Source: Pseudomonas fluorescens
Lineage (GTDB): Bacteria > Pseudomonadota > Gammaproteobacteria > Pseudomonadales > Pseudomonadaceae
Assembly: GCF_005938625.1 (NCBI RefSeq)
Contig: NZ_VCNJ01000003.1
Coordinates: 62,001-126,000, forward strand
Direction: 5' to 3'
DNA length: 64,000 bases
This document shows, in pieces, positions 1 through 10,390 of this stretch. Both the position numbers and the translations under genes were made by a program. The notes below the pieces were generated by a model. That model saw nothing but the letters and a program-made list of their open reading frames with translations. It searched no databases and was not told the origin of the DNA. Each line of letters starts with the position of its first letter. Within the stretch, counting starts at the first letter, position 1.

Positions 1-1
1 C

Positions 2-559
2 GAACTGACCCCGGTCAACAGCACCAACCGCATTCCGTTCCTGACCACCGGCAAAGTCGATCTGGTGATTTCCAGCCTCGGCAAAAACCCTGAGCGCGAG
101 AAAGTCATCGACTTCTCCCGCGCCTACGCACCGTTCTACCTCGCCGTGTTCGGCCCGCCAGACGCTGCGATCGCCAGCCTCGACGACCTCAAGGGCAAGA
201 CCATCAGCGTCACCCGTGGCGCCATCGAAGACATCGAACTGAGCAAGGTCGCCCCCGAAGGCGTGACCATCAAGCGCTTCGAAGACAACAACTCGACCAT
301 TGCCGCTTACCTCGCCGGCCAAGTCGACCTGATCGCCAGCGGCAACGTGGTGATGGTCGCGATCAGCGAAAAGAATCCGAAACGCGTGCCGGCGCTGAAA
401 GTGAAGCTCAAGGATTCGCCGGTCTACGTCGGGGTGAACAAGAACGAAGCGGCGCTGCTGGCCAAGGTCAACGACATCCTGGCCAGCGCCAAGGCTGACG
501 GCGCACTGGAAAAGAATTCGCAGACCTGGCTGAAAGAGCCGCTGCCGGCCGATCTCTGA
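2..559 (+). CDS. Polar amino-acid ABC transporter substrate-binding protein (3' part)
   Basis: The reading frame is open from the window edge, so the N-terminus and signal peptide lie upstream. The visible 185 residues match the C-terminal part of periplasmic family-3 solute-binding proteins: the segment around TGKVDLVISSLGKNPER followed by KVIDFS is the family's ligand-lobe motif, and the end (WLKEPLPADL) is the usual closing helix. It would bind a polar amino acid in the periplasm and deliver it to the two permeases that follow at 581 and 1246. The ligand cannot be told from the sequence. Same strand, 21-base gap to the next gene, so an operon is likely. Confidence 0.93.
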   Translation, partial: ELTPVNSTNRIPFLTTGKVDLVISSLGKNPEREKVIDFSRAYAPFYLAVFGPPDAAIASLDDLKGKTISVTRGAIEDIELSKVAPEGVTIKRFEDNNSTIAAYLAGQVDLIASGNVVMVAISEKNPKRVPALKVKLKDSPVYVGVNKNEAALLAKVNDILASAKADGALEKNSQTWLKEPLPADL

Positions 560-580
560 TCGACTGCGCGGGAGACCTTC

Positions 581-1249
581 ATGGCTTATCAGTTCGATTT
601 CATGCCGGTGGTGGAAAACACCGACCTGCTGTTGCGCGGGGCGCTGTTCACCCTTGAGCTGACGGCCATCGGTGCGTTGCTCGGGGTCGGCGTCGGGATT
701 GTCGGGGCGCTGGTGCGGGCGTGGAACATCCGCCCGTTCTCGACAATCTTCGGCGTCTACGTCGAGTTGATCCGCAACACGCCGTTTCTGGTGCAGTTGT
801 TTTTCATCTTCTTCGGCCTGCCGTCGCTGGGCGTGCAGATTTCCGAGTGGCAGGCGGCGGTGCTGGCGATGGTAATCAACCTTGGCGCCTATTCGACGGA
901 AATTATCCGCGCGGGCATTCAGGCGATCCCGCGCGGGCAGCTGGAAGCCGCAGCGGCGTTGGCGATGACGCGCTTCGAGGCGTTCCGCCATGTGGTGCTG
1001 CTGCCGGCACTGGGCAAGGTCTGGCCGGCCCTGAGCAGCCAGATCATCATCGTCATGCTCGGCTCGGCGGTTTGTTCGCAGATCGCCACCGAAGAGCTGA
1101 GCTTCGCTGCCAACTTCATTCAGTCGCGCAACTTCCGCGCTTTTGAAACCTATGCGCTGACCACGCTGATCTATCTGTGCATGGCGCTGCTGATTCGCCA
1201 GTTACTGAACTGGATCGGTCGGCGCTACATCAGCAGGAGCCGCGCATGA
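581..1249 (+). CDS. Polar amino-acid ABC transporter permease (HisM/HisQ-type)
   Basis: 222-residue inner-membrane protein with about five hydrophobic segments and the family's EAA loop (GQLEAAAALAMTRFEAFRHV, then LLPA), which contacts the ATPase. It starts at an ATG after GGGAGA. It forms the membrane channel together with the next permease. Its TGA stop overlaps the next ATG (ATGA at 1246-1249), which indicates translational coupling. Confidence 0.94.
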   Translation: MAYQFDFMPVVENTDLLLRGALFTLELTAIGALLGVGVGIVGALVRAWNIRPFSTIFGVYVELIRNTPFLVQLFFIFFGLPSLGVQISEWQAAVLAMVINLGAYSTEIIRAGIQAIPRGQLEAAAALAMTRFEAFRHVVLLPALGKVWPALSSQIIIVMLGSAVCSQIATEELSFAANFIQSRNFRAFETYALTTLIYLCMALLIRQLLNWIGRRYISRSRA

Positions 1250-1896
1250 GCGATTTCACCTTCTGGGACATCCTGCGCAACCTGCTCGTCGGCCTGCAAT
1301 GGACGCTGGCGTTGTCGCTGGTGGCGTTTATCGGTGGCGGGATCGTCGGGCTGCTGATCCTGATCATGCGCATTTCAAAAAACTCTGTGTCGAGCAGTAT
1401 CGCCCGCACCTGGATCGAGCTGTTCCAGGGCACGCCGCTGCTGATGCAGCTGTTTCTGGTGTTCTTCGGCGTGGCGCTGGCCGGGATTGAAATCTCGCCG
1501 TGGATGGCCGCAGCGATTGCCCTGACCTTGTTCACCAGCGCCTATCTGGCAGAGATCTGGCGCGGCTGCGTCGAATCGATCTCCAATGGCCAGTGGGAAG
1601 CCTCGGCGAGTCTGGCGCTGAATCCGCTGGAACAGCTGCGCTACGTGATCCTGCCGCAAGCGTTGCGCATTGCCGTGGCGCCGACCGTGGGTTTCTCGGT
1701 GCAAGTGGTCAAAGGCACCGCCGTGACCTCGATCATCGGCTTCACCGAGCTGACCAAGACCGGCGGCATGCTCGCCAACGCCACGTTTGAACCGTTCATG
1801 GTCTACGGCCTCGTCGCCCTCGGCTACTTCCTGCTCTGCTACCCCTTGTCCCTCAGTGCGCGCTACCTGGAAAGGAGACTGCATGCCTCTGCTTAG
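1246..1896 (+). CDS. Polar amino-acid ABC transporter permease, second subunit
   Basis: 216 residues beginning MSDFTFWDI. I chose the ATG at 1246 over an earlier in-frame start at 1177, because the earlier one lies deep inside the upstream permease and the ATGA overlap is typical of these operons. The EAA loop reads GQWEASASLALNPLEQLRYV. It is expected to pair with the 581-1249 permease as a heterodimeric channel for polar amino acids. Its 3' end overlaps the ATPase gene by 14 bases. Confidence 0.93.
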   Translation: MSDFTFWDILRNLLVGLQWTLALSLVAFIGGGIVGLLILIMRISKNSVSSSIARTWIELFQGTPLLMQLFLVFFGVALAGIEISPWMAAAIALTLFTSAYLAEIWRGCVESISNGQWEASASLALNPLEQLRYVILPQALRIAVAPTVGFSVQVVKGTAVTSIIGFTELTKTGGMLANATFEPFMVYGLVALGYFLLCYPLSLSARYLERRLHASA

Positions 1897-2620
1897 AATT
1901 TCCGCCCTGCATAAATACTACGGCGATCACCACGTACTCAAAGGCATCGACCTCAGCGTCGAGGAAGGCCAGGTGGTGGCGATCATCGGCCGCAGCGGCT
2001 CGGGCAAATCCACCCTGCTGCGTACGCTTAATGGCCTGGAGTCGATCAACGACGGCGTGATCGAAGTTGACGGCGAATACCTCGACGCTGCTCGCGCTGA
2101 TTTGCGCAGCTTGCGGCAGAAGGTCGGCATGGTCTTTCAGCAGTTCAACCTGTTCCCGCACCTGACCGTGGGCGAAAACGTCATGCTCGCGCCGCAAGTG
2201 GTGCAGAAAGTGCCGAAAGCCAAAGCGGCGGAACTGGCGCGCGAGATGCTCGAGCGGGTCGGTCTGGGCGAGAAATTCGATGCCTTCCCGGATCGGTTGT
2301 CCGGTGGCCAGCAGCAGCGCGTGGCGATTGCCCGGGCGCTGGCAATGTCACCCAAAGTGCTGTTGTGCGACGAGATCACCTCGGCGCTCGACCCGGAGCT
2401 GGTCAATGAAGTGCTCAGCGTCGTGCGGCAATTAGCCAAGGAAGGTATGACGCTGATCATGGTCACCCATGAAATGCGCTTTGCCCGCGAGGTCGGGGAC
2501 AAACTGGTGTTCATGCACCATGGCAAAGTGCATGAGGTGGGCGATCCGAAGGTGCTGTTTGCCAATCCGCAGACGGCGGAGCTGGCGAACTTTATTGGCA
2601 CCGTCGAAGCGACAGCCTGA
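1883..2620 (+). CDS. Polar amino-acid ABC transporter ATP-binding protein
   Basis: 245 residues starting MPLLRISALHKYYG at 1883, preceded by AAAGGAGA. The earlier in-frame start at 1787 lies inside the permease gene and would add an unrelated tail, so it is rejected. Walker A is GRSGSGKST (residues 36-44), the signature is LSGGQQQR and Walker B is VLLCDEITSALD, all intact. It is a GlnQ/HisP-type cytoplasmic ATPase that powers the importer encoded by the three preceding genes, and it is the last gene of that operon. Confidence 0.95.
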   Translation: MPLLRISALHKYYGDHHVLKGIDLSVEEGQVVAIIGRSGSGKSTLLRTLNGLESINDGVIEVDGEYLDAARADLRSLRQKVGMVFQQFNLFPHLTVGENVMLAPQVVQKVPKAKAAELAREMLERVGLGEKFDAFPDRLSGGQQQRVAIARALAMSPKVLLCDEITSALDPELVNEVLSVVRQLAKEGMTLIMVTHEMRFAREVGDKLVFMHHGKVHEVGDPKVLFANPQTAELANFIGTVEATA

Positions 2621-2631
2621 ATCTGCCTTAT

Positions 2632-2744
2632 CCTGATCGTTCCCACGCTCCGCGTGGGAATACAGCCAGGGACGCTCCGCGTCCCAAAAGCGGACGCAGA
2701 GCGTCCGGTGAGGCATTCCCACGCAGAGCGTGGGAACGATCAGG
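2632..2744. repeat. Type C intergenic palindrome (full copy)
   Basis: A nearly symmetrical element with ends CCTGATCGTTCCCACGC and GCGTGGGAACGATCAGG. It contains inner arms GGGACGCTCCGCGTCCC and GGACGCAGAGCGTCC, so several hairpins can form. A half copy lies at 17322-17376. It sits between the ABC operon and ppx and may act as a terminator or mRNA 3' stabiliser. Confidence 0.85.
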
Positions 2745-2840
2745 TTCGGGGTGCGCGCTCCGGCGGTTTGAACCATGCGCGTTGGCGCCAGCGTTTGATC
2801 GTGGCACGATGTCGAGGTTATCGACCGAGACCCCCTGACC

Positions 2841-4343
2841 ATGCCGCAATCCCAAGCCAAGAATCTGTCCCTGATCGCCGCAATCGACCTGGGCTCGAAC
2901 AGCTTTCACATGGTCGTGGCCAAGGCCCAGAACGGCGAAATCCGCATTCTCGAGCGCCTCGGCGAGAAGGTTCAACTGGCTGCCGGCATCGACGATGAGC
3001 GCAAGCTCAACGAAGAATCGATGCAGCGCGGCCTCGATTGCCTCAAGCGTTTTGCCCAACTGATCAACGGTATGCCACTGGGCGCCGTGCGCATCGTCGG
3101 CACCAACGCCCTGCGTGAAGCGCGCAACCGCCTCGAATTCATTCACCGCGCCGAAGAAATCCTTGGCCATCCGGTGGAAGTCATCTCCGGCCGTGAAGAG
3201 GCGCGCCTGATCTATCTGGGCGTGTCGCACACCCTCGCCGACACCCCGGGCAAACGTCTGGTCGCTGACATCGGCGGCGGCAGTACCGAATTCATCATCG
3301 GCCAGCGCTTCGAGCCGCTGCTGCGCGAAAGCCTGCAAATGGGCTGCGTCAGCTTCACCCAGCGCTACTTCAAGGACGGCAAGATCACTCCGGCCCGCTA
3401 CGCCCAGGCGTACACGGCGGCGCGGCTGGAGATCATGAGCATCGAACACGCCCTGCACCGCCTGACCTGGGATGAAGCCATCGGCTCCTCGGGCACCATC
3501 CGCGCCATCGGCCTGGCACTGAAGGCCGGCGGCCATGGCACCGGCGAAGTGAACGCCGAAGGCCTGGCGTGGCTCAAGCGTCGACTGTTCAAGCTTGGCG
3601 ACGTCGACAAGATCGACTTCGAAGGCATCAAGCCTGATCGCCGGACAATCTTCCCGGCGGGCCTGGCGATTCTCGAAGCGATTTTCGACGCCCTCGAACT
3701 GCAACGCATGGATCACTGCGACGGCGCGCTGCGTGAAGGCGTGCTCTACGACCTGCTCGGTCGTCATCATCACGAAGACGTGCGCGAGCGCACCCTGACC
3801 TCGCTGATGGAGCGCTATCACGTCGATCTGGAACAGGCCGCGCGAGTTGAACGCAAAGCCTTGCACGCGTTCGATCAGGTCGCGGTGGACTGGGAGCTGG
3901 ATGACGGCATCTGGCGCGAACTCCTCGGTTGGGCGGCGAAAGTGCACGAAGTCGGCCTTGATATTGCGCACTATCACTATCACAAACACGGCGCCTATCT
4001 GATCGAGCACTCGGACCTTGCCGGCTTTTCCCGCGAAGACCAGCAGATGCTCGCGTTGCTGGTGCGTGGCCATCGCCGCAATATTCCGAAAGACAAGTTT
4101 GCCGATTTCGGTGACGACGGTGACAAGCTGATCCGCCTGTGCGTGCTGCTGCGCTTTGCGATCCTGTTCCACCACATTCGTGGCACGCAAACGATGCCGC
4201 AGGTGGTATTGCACGCCAAGGGCAACACCCTGGATGTAGAATTCCCGGAGAACTGGCTGGATGAGAATCAGCTGACTCAGGCAGATTTCGGGCTTGAGGC
4301 GGATTGGCTGACGCGGGTGGGCATTGTCCTCACCGTCCACTGA
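2841..4343 (+). CDS. ppx: Exopolyphosphatase
   Basis: 500-residue ASKHA-fold phosphatase that removes terminal phosphate from long-chain polyphosphate; the family also acts on pppGpp. Seen: the first phosphate-binding motif [15 protein letters not shown] near the N-terminus, the second motif [14 protein letters not shown] around residue 150, and an HD-like C-terminal half. The length is normal for proteobacterial Ppx. It faces ppk (polyphosphate synthesis) across a shared bidirectional terminator, the usual Pseudomonas arrangement. The ATG at 2841 is the first that keeps the N-terminus in register with family members. Confidence 0.96.
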   Translation: MPQSQAKNLSLIAAIDLGSNSFHMVVAKAQNGEIRILERLGEKVQLAAGIDDERKLNEESMQRGLDCLKRFAQLINGMPLGAVRIVGTNALREARNRLEFIHRAEEILGHPVEVISGREEARLIYLGVSHTLADTPGKRLVADIGGGSTEFIIGQRFEPLLRESLQMGCVSFTQRYFKDGKITPARYAQAYTAARLEIMSIEHALHRLTWDEAIGSSGTIRAIGLALKAGGHGTGEVNAEGLAWLKRRLFKLGDVDKIDFEGIKPDRRTIFPAGLAILEAIFDALELQRMDHCDGALREGVLYDLLGRHHHEDVRERTLTSLMERYHVDLEQAARVERKALHAFDQVAVDWELDDGIWRELLGWAAKVHEVGLDIAHYHYHKHGAYLIEHSDLAGFSREDQQMLALLVRGHRRNIPKDKFADFGDDGDKLIRLCVLLRFAILFHHIRGTQTMPQVVLHAKGNTLDVEFPENWLDENQLTQADFGLEADWLTRVGIVLTVH

Positions 4344-4358
4344 GTCTCGATTGGGCAT

Positions 4359-4391
4359 AAAAAAGGCGATCCTTCTGGATCGCCTTTTTTA
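4359..4391. terminator. Bidirectional intrinsic terminator between ppx and ppk
   Basis: Hairpin AAAAAAGGCGATCC-TTCT-GGATCGCCTTTTTT with an A run before it and a T run after it, so it can stop transcription from both converging genes. Confidence 0.9.
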
Positions 4392-4434
4392 TTGGGTGTT
4401 CGGCTGGGATTTAGTGGTGTGCGTGAGATCGATG

Positions 4435-4585
4435 CCCCTCACCCCAGCCCTCTCCCGAGGGAGAGGGGGCCGATCTTCGTGCTTTTCAAATCTGAGTTCG
4501 ACTCGATATGCCAGGTCGGTGTATAGCGTAAGCACACCCCGGTCAGTCCCCTCTCCCTCTGGGAGAGGGCTAGGGTGAGGGGCTC
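4435..4585. repeat. Type D intergenic repeat, copy 1
   Basis: Outer inverted ends CCCCTCACCCCAGCCCTCTC and GAGAGGGCTAGGGTGAGGGG, each with an inner CTCTCCC/GGGAGAG palindrome, enclose about 75 bases of unrelated sequence. A related copy lies at 63208-63395. It resembles a short non-autonomous mobile repeat; no coding capacity. Confidence 0.8.
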
Positions 4586-4597
4586 TTGCCTTTGACC

Positions 4598-6823
4598 TTA
4601 GCTGCTCACCGGCAAAATCGGGCTACCCAACCGCTCCAACAACGTCGCCTGCGCACTCCTCGGGTTCTGGTTCCCGGTCGGAGTATTGCGGATGTACCGA
4701 CCATCCGACTGCAAACTCCAGCTATGGGTATTGTCAGTCAAATACAGCTCCAGCTCTTTCTTCACCCGGGTCAGCAGCTTCTTGCCTTCGACCGGGAAGC
4801 AAGTCTCGACGCGCTTGTCGAGGTTGCGCTCCATCCAGTCGGCGCTGGAGAGAAACATCTGCTCATCGCCGCCATTGAGGAAGTAGAACACGCGAGTGTG
4901 CTCAAGGAAGCGGCCAATGATCGAGCGCACATGGATGTTGTGCGAAACCCCAGCAATCCCCGGACGCAGACAGCACATGCCGCGTACCACCAGATCGATG
5001 CGCACGCCGGACTGGCTGGCCTTGTACAGCGCGCGGATGATCTTCGGATCGGTCAGCGAGTTGAACTTGGCGATGATGTGCGCCGGTTTGCCTTCGACGG
5101 CGAACTGGGTTTCGCGGGCAATCATGTCGAGCATGCCCTTCTTCAGGGTGAACGGCGCATGCAGCAACTTCTTCATGCGCAGGGTTTTACCCATGCCGAT
5201 CAACTGGCTGAACAGTTTGCCGACGTCTTCGCACAAGGCGTCGTCGGAAGTCAGCAGGCTGTAGTCGGTGTAAAGCTTGGCGTTGCCGGCGTGATAGTTA
5301 CCGGTGCCGAGGTGCGCGTAGCGGACGATCTCGCCAGCTTCGCGACGCAGGATCAGCATCATCTTGGCGTGGGTCTTGAAGCCGACCACGCCGTAGATCA
5401 CCACCGCACCGGCCGCTTGCAGACGGCTGGCCAGTTGCAGGTTGGATTCTTCGTCGAAGCGCGCCCGCAGCTCGATGACCGCCGTGACTTCCTTGCCGTT
5501 ACGCGCGGCATCGACCAGCGCATCGACGATCTCGGAGTTGGCGCCCGAGCGGTACAGGGTCTGGCGTACAGCGAGCACGTGCGGATCTTTCGCGGCTTGG
5601 CGCAGCAGGTCGACCACCGGGGTGAACGACTCGAACGGGTGCAGCAGCAAGATGTCCTGCTTGCTGACCACGCTGAAAATGTTTTCGCTGTTCTGCAGCA
5701 GTTTCGGGATCTGCGGGGTGAACGGCGTGTATTGCAGCTCTGGATGACTGTCCAGACCGGTGATGCTGAACAACCGCGTCAGGTTGACCGGACCGTTGAC
5801 CTGATACAGCTCGCTCTCGCTCAGGTTGAACTGCTTGAGCAGGTAGTCCGAGAGGTGTTTCGGGCAAGTGTCAGCCACTTCCAGACGCACCGCATCACCG
5901 TAACGACGCGAGAACAACTCGCCACGCAGGGCGCGGGCCAGGTCTTCGACGTCTTCGGAGTCGAGCGCCAGGTCGGCGTTTCGGGTCAGACGGAACTGGT
6001 AGCAGCCTTTAACCTTCATGCCCTGGAACAGGTCATCGGCGTGGGCGTGGATCATCGACGACAGGAACACATAGTTGTCGCCCGGGCCGCCGACTTCTTC
6101 CGGCACCTTGATGATCCGTGGCAGCAAGCGCGGCGCCGGGATGATTGCCAGACCGGAGTCGCGACCGAAGGCGTCGATGCCTTCCAGCTCGACGATGAAG
6201 TTCAGGCTCTTGTTCACCAGCAACGGGAACGGGTGAGTCGGGTCGAGGCCGATCGGGGTGATGATCGGCGCGATCTCGTCGCGGAAGTAGCGGCGCACCC
6301 AGGTTTTCAGCTTGACCGTCCAGTTGCGGCGACGGATGAAGCGCACTTGGTGCTTTTCCAGCTCCGGCAACAGAATATCGTTGAGGATCGCGTACTGACG
6401 GTCAACGTGACCGTGCACCAGCTCGCTGATCCGCGCCAGTGCTTGATGCGGTTGCAGACCATCGGCACCGGCCTGCTCACGGGCGAAGGTGATCTGCTTC
6501 TTCAGGCCGGCGACACGGATTTCGAAGAATTCGTCGAGGTTGCTGGAGAAGATCAGCAGGAACTTCAAGCGTTCCAGCAACGGATAGGACTCGTCCAGCG
6601 CCTGTTCCAGCACGCGGATGTTGAATTGCAGTTGCGAGAGCTCGCGGTGGATGTACAGGCTGCTGTCATCCAGGCCCGGAATGGCGATCGCTGGCACCGC
6701 CGCCGCAGGTTCTGCCGCCGGTGCGGGTGGCGCAGGCTCCAGTTCCGGCGGGGTCTCGGTGATTTGCTCGACCACCGGTTGAGCTTCTTTTACTGCAACT
6801 TCCGTGAGTCCTTCGGTATTCAT
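4598..6823 (-). CDS. ppk1: Polyphosphate kinase 1
   Basis: 741 residues; makes polyphosphate from ATP reversibly through a phosphohistidine. After a Pro/Ala-rich N-terminal extension of about 50 residues come the N, head and catalytic domains ([12 protein letters not shown] at about 57). His485, inside [11 protein letters not shown], matches the family's autophosphorylated histidine, and HLGTGNYH follows. It is convergent with ppx and sits just downstream of hemB on the same strand. A 746-residue open frame on the opposite strand is a GC shadow. Confidence 0.96.
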   Translation of the reverse strand: MNTEGLTEVAVKEAQPVVEQITETPPELEPAPPAPAAEPAAAVPAIAIPGLDDSSLYIHRELSQLQFNIRVLEQALDESYPLLERLKFLLIFSSNLDEFFEIRVAGLKKQITFAREQAGADGLQPHQALARISELVHGHVDRQYAILNDILLPELEKHQVRFIRRRNWTVKLKTWVRRYFRDEIAPIITPIGLDPTHPFPLLVNKSLNFIVELEGIDAFGRDSGLAIIPAPRLLPRIIKVPEEVGGPGDNYVFLSSMIHAHADDLFQGMKVKGCYQFRLTRNADLALDSEDVEDLARALRGELFSRRYGDAVRLEVADTCPKHLSDYLLKQFNLSESELYQVNGPVNLTRLFSITGLDSHPELQYTPFTPQIPKLLQNSENIFSVVSKQDILLLHPFESFTPVVDLLRQAAKDPHVLAVRQTLYRSGANSEIVDALVDAARNGKEVTAVIELRARFDEESNLQLASRLQAAGAVVIYGVVGFKTHAKMMLILRREAGEIVRYAHLGTGNYHAGNAKLYTDYSLLTSDDALCEDVGKLFSQLIGMGKTLRMKKLLHAPFTLKKGMLDMIARETQFAVEGKPAHIIAKFNSLTDPKIIRALYKASQSGVRIDLVVRGMCCLRPGIAGVSHNIHVRSIIGRFLEHTRVFYFLNGGDEQMFLSSADWMERNLDKRVETCFPVEGKKLLTRVKKELELYLTDNTHSWSLQSDGRYIRNTPTGNQNPRSAQATLLERLGSPILPVSS

Positions 6824-6841
6824 TGAATGTTCCTGGGAGGG

Positions 6842-7981
<1,140 letters not shown>

Positions 7982-8062
7982 TCACGTCGAGACACATTTG
8001 GACACTTTCATGAATGTGTCCGAAGGGTTAGGCTGCGCGTTCATTTCGCCAGCACCCAGACA

Positions 8063-8713
8063 ATGCTCCAACAATTTCTGCATGACTTTGGCTACTTTGC
8101 CTTGTTTCTCGGCACGTTCTTCGAAGGCGAAACCATCCTGGTGCTCGCGGGCTTCCTCGCGTTCCGTGGATACATGGACATCAACCTGGTGGTGGTCGTG
8201 GCGTTCTTCGGCAGCTATGCCGGCGATCAGCTGTGGTACTTCCTCGGGCGCAAGCACGGGCGCAAGTTACTCGCGCGCAAACCACGCTGGCAGATGATGG
8301 GCGACCGCGCGCTGGAGCATATTCGTAAGCATCCGGACATCTGGGTGCTGAGTTTCCGTTTCGTCTACGGTCTGCGCACGGTGATGCCGGTGGCGATCGG
8401 CCTGTCGGGTTATCCGCCGGGACGTTATCTGCTGCTTAACGGCATTGGCGCTGCGATCTGGGCTACCGCGCTGGCTGCTGCGGCTTACCACTTCGGTGCG
8501 GTGCTGGAAGGCATGCTCGGCAGCATCAAGAAGTACGAGTTGTGGGTATTGGGCGCGTTGCTGGTGCTCGGCGTTGGTCTGTGGCTGCGCCGCCGCTTCA
8601 AGAATGCGCGATTGGCCAGGCAGGTTTACGCCGACGAGCAAGCCGCGAAAGCTGCACTGCTGAATCAAGCCGAAGAGGCCAGGCCTGCCGAACCGAAGAC
8701 GCCAGCCGAGTAA
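8063..8713 (+). CDS. DedA family inner-membrane protein
   Basis: 216 residues with a VTT/DedA domain. Seen: FEGETILVLAGFLA near the N-terminus, then SYAGDQLWYFLGRKHG and FVYGLRTVMPVAIGLSGY, the family's conserved Glu, Asp and Arg positions, and several membrane segments. The C-terminal tail is charged and Ala/Glu-rich. DedA proteins are linked to membrane lipid transport and proton-motive-force homeostasis; the exact substrate is not known from sequence. Divergent from hemB, as in P. aeruginosa. Confidence 0.9.
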   Translation: MLQQFLHDFGYFALFLGTFFEGETILVLAGFLAFRGYMDINLVVVVAFFGSYAGDQLWYFLGRKHGRKLLARKPRWQMMGDRALEHIRKHPDIWVLSFRFVYGLRTVMPVAIGLSGYPPGRYLLLNGIGAAIWATALAAAAYHFGAVLEGMLGSIKKYELWVLGALLVLGVGLWLRRRFKNARLARQVYADEQAAKAALLNQAEEARPAEPKTPAE

Positions 8714-9003
8714 CTCATTGGCGACTTGCTACAGCCCGCCGGCACTGAGCGGGCTGGCCGCCCCTCTCAGTCAGATACGTCACTTTTATCCTCGTTGCTC
8801 TGGCGCATTCAAGTTCGCCAGCGGCGTTCTCACGCCAAGAATCTCCCGCTCGTTACGCAGCAGGCAACCCCAAAGAATGAACACCCCGCCGTTGTTGCGA
8901 TCCATGTAGAAAGCGTTCCATGCAAGTGCCGCCACCACTTGAGCCTATGGCAACGCACGACAATTTAGTGGACATTTAGCGCCATGAATCTGGAGAGAAA
9001 CCC

Positions 9004-9672
9004 ATGAGCAAAAAAGTTGCAGTGATCCTGTCCGGCAGTGGCGTGTACGACGGCGCCGAAATCCACGAAAGCGTCATCACCCTGCTGCGCCTCGACCAAC
9101 GCGGCGCCCAGGTGCAGTGCTTTGCCCCGAACATTACGCAATTGCACGTAATCAATCACTTGACCGGCGAAGAAATGCCCGAGACGCGCAACGTGCTGGT
9201 GGAATCGGCGCGCATTGCCCGCGGCAACATCAAGGACATCCGCGAGGCCGATGTCGACGACTTCGATGCGCTTATCGTGCCGGGTGGTTTCGGAGCGGCG
9301 AAGAACCTCTCGAACTTTGCCGTTGAAGGCGCTGGCTGCACTGTTCAGCCTGAGGTGCTGGCCTTGGCCGAGGCGTTTGCCGAAGCGGGCAAACCGGTCG
9401 GCCTGATGTGCATCTCGCCGGCATTGGCCGCGAAGATCTACGGCCCGGGCGTGACCTGCACCATCGGCAACGACGCCGACACGGCCACAGCGATGAACAA
9501 GATGGGCGCAACCCACGAAGAATGTGCAGTGACGGAAATCATTGAAGACAAGGCGCGCAAACTGGTGACGACCCCGGCTTACATGCTGGCGCAGAATATC
9601 AGCGAGGCGGCTTCGGGGATCAACAAGCTCGTGGATCGCGTCCTCGAACTGACCCACGAAAACGACGCCTGA
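9004..9672 (+). CDS. elbB: Isoprenoid biosynthesis glyoxalase ElbB
   Basis: 222-residue DJ-1/PfpI-like protein of the class I glutamine amidotransferase superfamily. The nucleophile elbow is GLMCISPAL, and the N-terminus VAVILSGSGVYDGAEIHES is diagnostic of ElbB. Members have glyoxalase activity in vitro and are loosely tied to isoprenoid synthesis. GGAGAG lies before the ATG. The 290 bases upstream (8714-9003) hold no convincing gene. Confidence 0.93.
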   Translation: MSKKVAVILSGSGVYDGAEIHESVITLLRLDQRGAQVQCFAPNITQLHVINHLTGEEMPETRNVLVESARIARGNIKDIREADVDDFDALIVPGGFGAAKNLSNFAVEGAGCTVQPEVLALAEAFAEAGKPVGLMCISPALAAKIYGPGVTCTIGNDADTATAMNKMGATHEECAVTEIIEDKARKLVTTPAYMLAQNISEAASGINKLVDRVLELTHENDA

Positions 9673-9697
9673 TCCCCAACTGCGTACAAAACCAAAG

Positions 9698-9784
9698 GTG
9701 GGAGCGCGCTTGCTCGCGAAAGCGGTGTGTCATTCAACACAGCGTTGCCTGATCTGGCGCCTTCGCGAGCAAGCTCGCTCCCAC
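9698..9784. repeat. Type A REPIN-like inverted pair 1
   Basis: GTGGGAGCGCGCTTGCTCGC and its inverted partner GCGAGCAAGCTCGCTCCCAC are separated by about 45 bases between the convergent genes elbB and yaiI. Confidence 0.88.
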
Positions 9785-9800
9785 AGGTTTTGTGTACCGC

Positions 9801-10256
9801 TCAAGACTGGCGCGATAGTCGGGTCAGGATCCGGTCCAGCGCATTGGCAAACGCCTGTTTCTCGCGATCACCAAATGGCGCAGGGCCGCCGCTCATCTGG
9901 CCCTGCTCACGCAGATCGGTGAACAGGTTGCGCACGGCCAGGCGCTCACCCATGTTCTGCGCATCAAACTCCTTGCCGCGCGGATCCAGCGCCGCCACGC
10001 CCTTCTTCACCAAGCGATCGGCCAACGGAATATCGCTGCAAATCACCAGTTCACCCGGAACCGCGTGCTCGACCAGATAATCGTCCGCCGCATCCGGACC
10101 GCTCGGCACCACGATCAGTTTGACGATGGCCAGCCCCGGCTTGATCTGCGGCTGCCCGGCCACCAGCACCACTTCGAACTGGCGCTTGAGTGCAAACTTC
10201 ACCACCATATCCTTCGCCGCCCGTGGGCAGGCGTCGGCATCGATCCATACACGCAT
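9801..10256 (-). CDS. YaiI/YqxD family protein (DUF188, UPF0178)
   Basis: 151 residues beginning MRVWIDADACPRAAKDMVVK, the family's hallmark with paired acidic residues as in PIN/NYN-like nucleases. A second conserved block, CSDIPLADRLVKKG, lies mid-protein. Catalytic activity has not been established for the family as far as I know. The start at 10256 follows AGAGGTAAAG; a longer frame to 10325 reads through a type B repeat and is rejected. Confidence 0.9.
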   Translation of the reverse strand: MRVWIDADACPRAAKDMVVKFALKRQFEVVLVAGQPQIKPGLAIVKLIVVPSGPDAADDYLVEHAVPGELVICSDIPLADRLVKKGVAALDPRGKEFDAQNMGERLAVRNLFTDLREQGQMSGGPAPFGDREKQAFANALDRILTRLSRQS

Positions 10257-10275
10257 TTTCTTTACCTCTAGAAGC

Positions 10276-10376
10276 AAAAGATCGCAGCCTTCGGCAACTC
10301 CTACAGAGTGCGCGTAGCGCCGCAATATTGCGACATGCTACGCCCCTGCAGGAGCTGCCGAAGGCTGCGATCTTTT
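10276..10376. repeat. Type B inverted repeat pair 1
   Basis: AAAAGATCGCAGCCTTCGGC (with CAACTCCTAC following) faces its reverse complement ending CTGCCGAAGGCTGCGATCTT. It lies between two same-strand genes. Confidence 0.88.
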
Positions 10377-10390
10377 AAGGGAGCACTCAA

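Noticed and set aside
2628..4358. 576-codon open frame opposite ppx
   Set aside because: Shadow of ppx that also reads through a type C repeat.
4586..6826. 746-codon open frame opposite ppk1
   Set aside because: GC-driven antisense shadow; the ppk1 strand carries all motifs of the family.
8718..8968. Small open frames between the DedA gene and elbB
   Set aside because: No Shine-Dalgarno site, no conserved motif, and overlapping alternatives in two frames.
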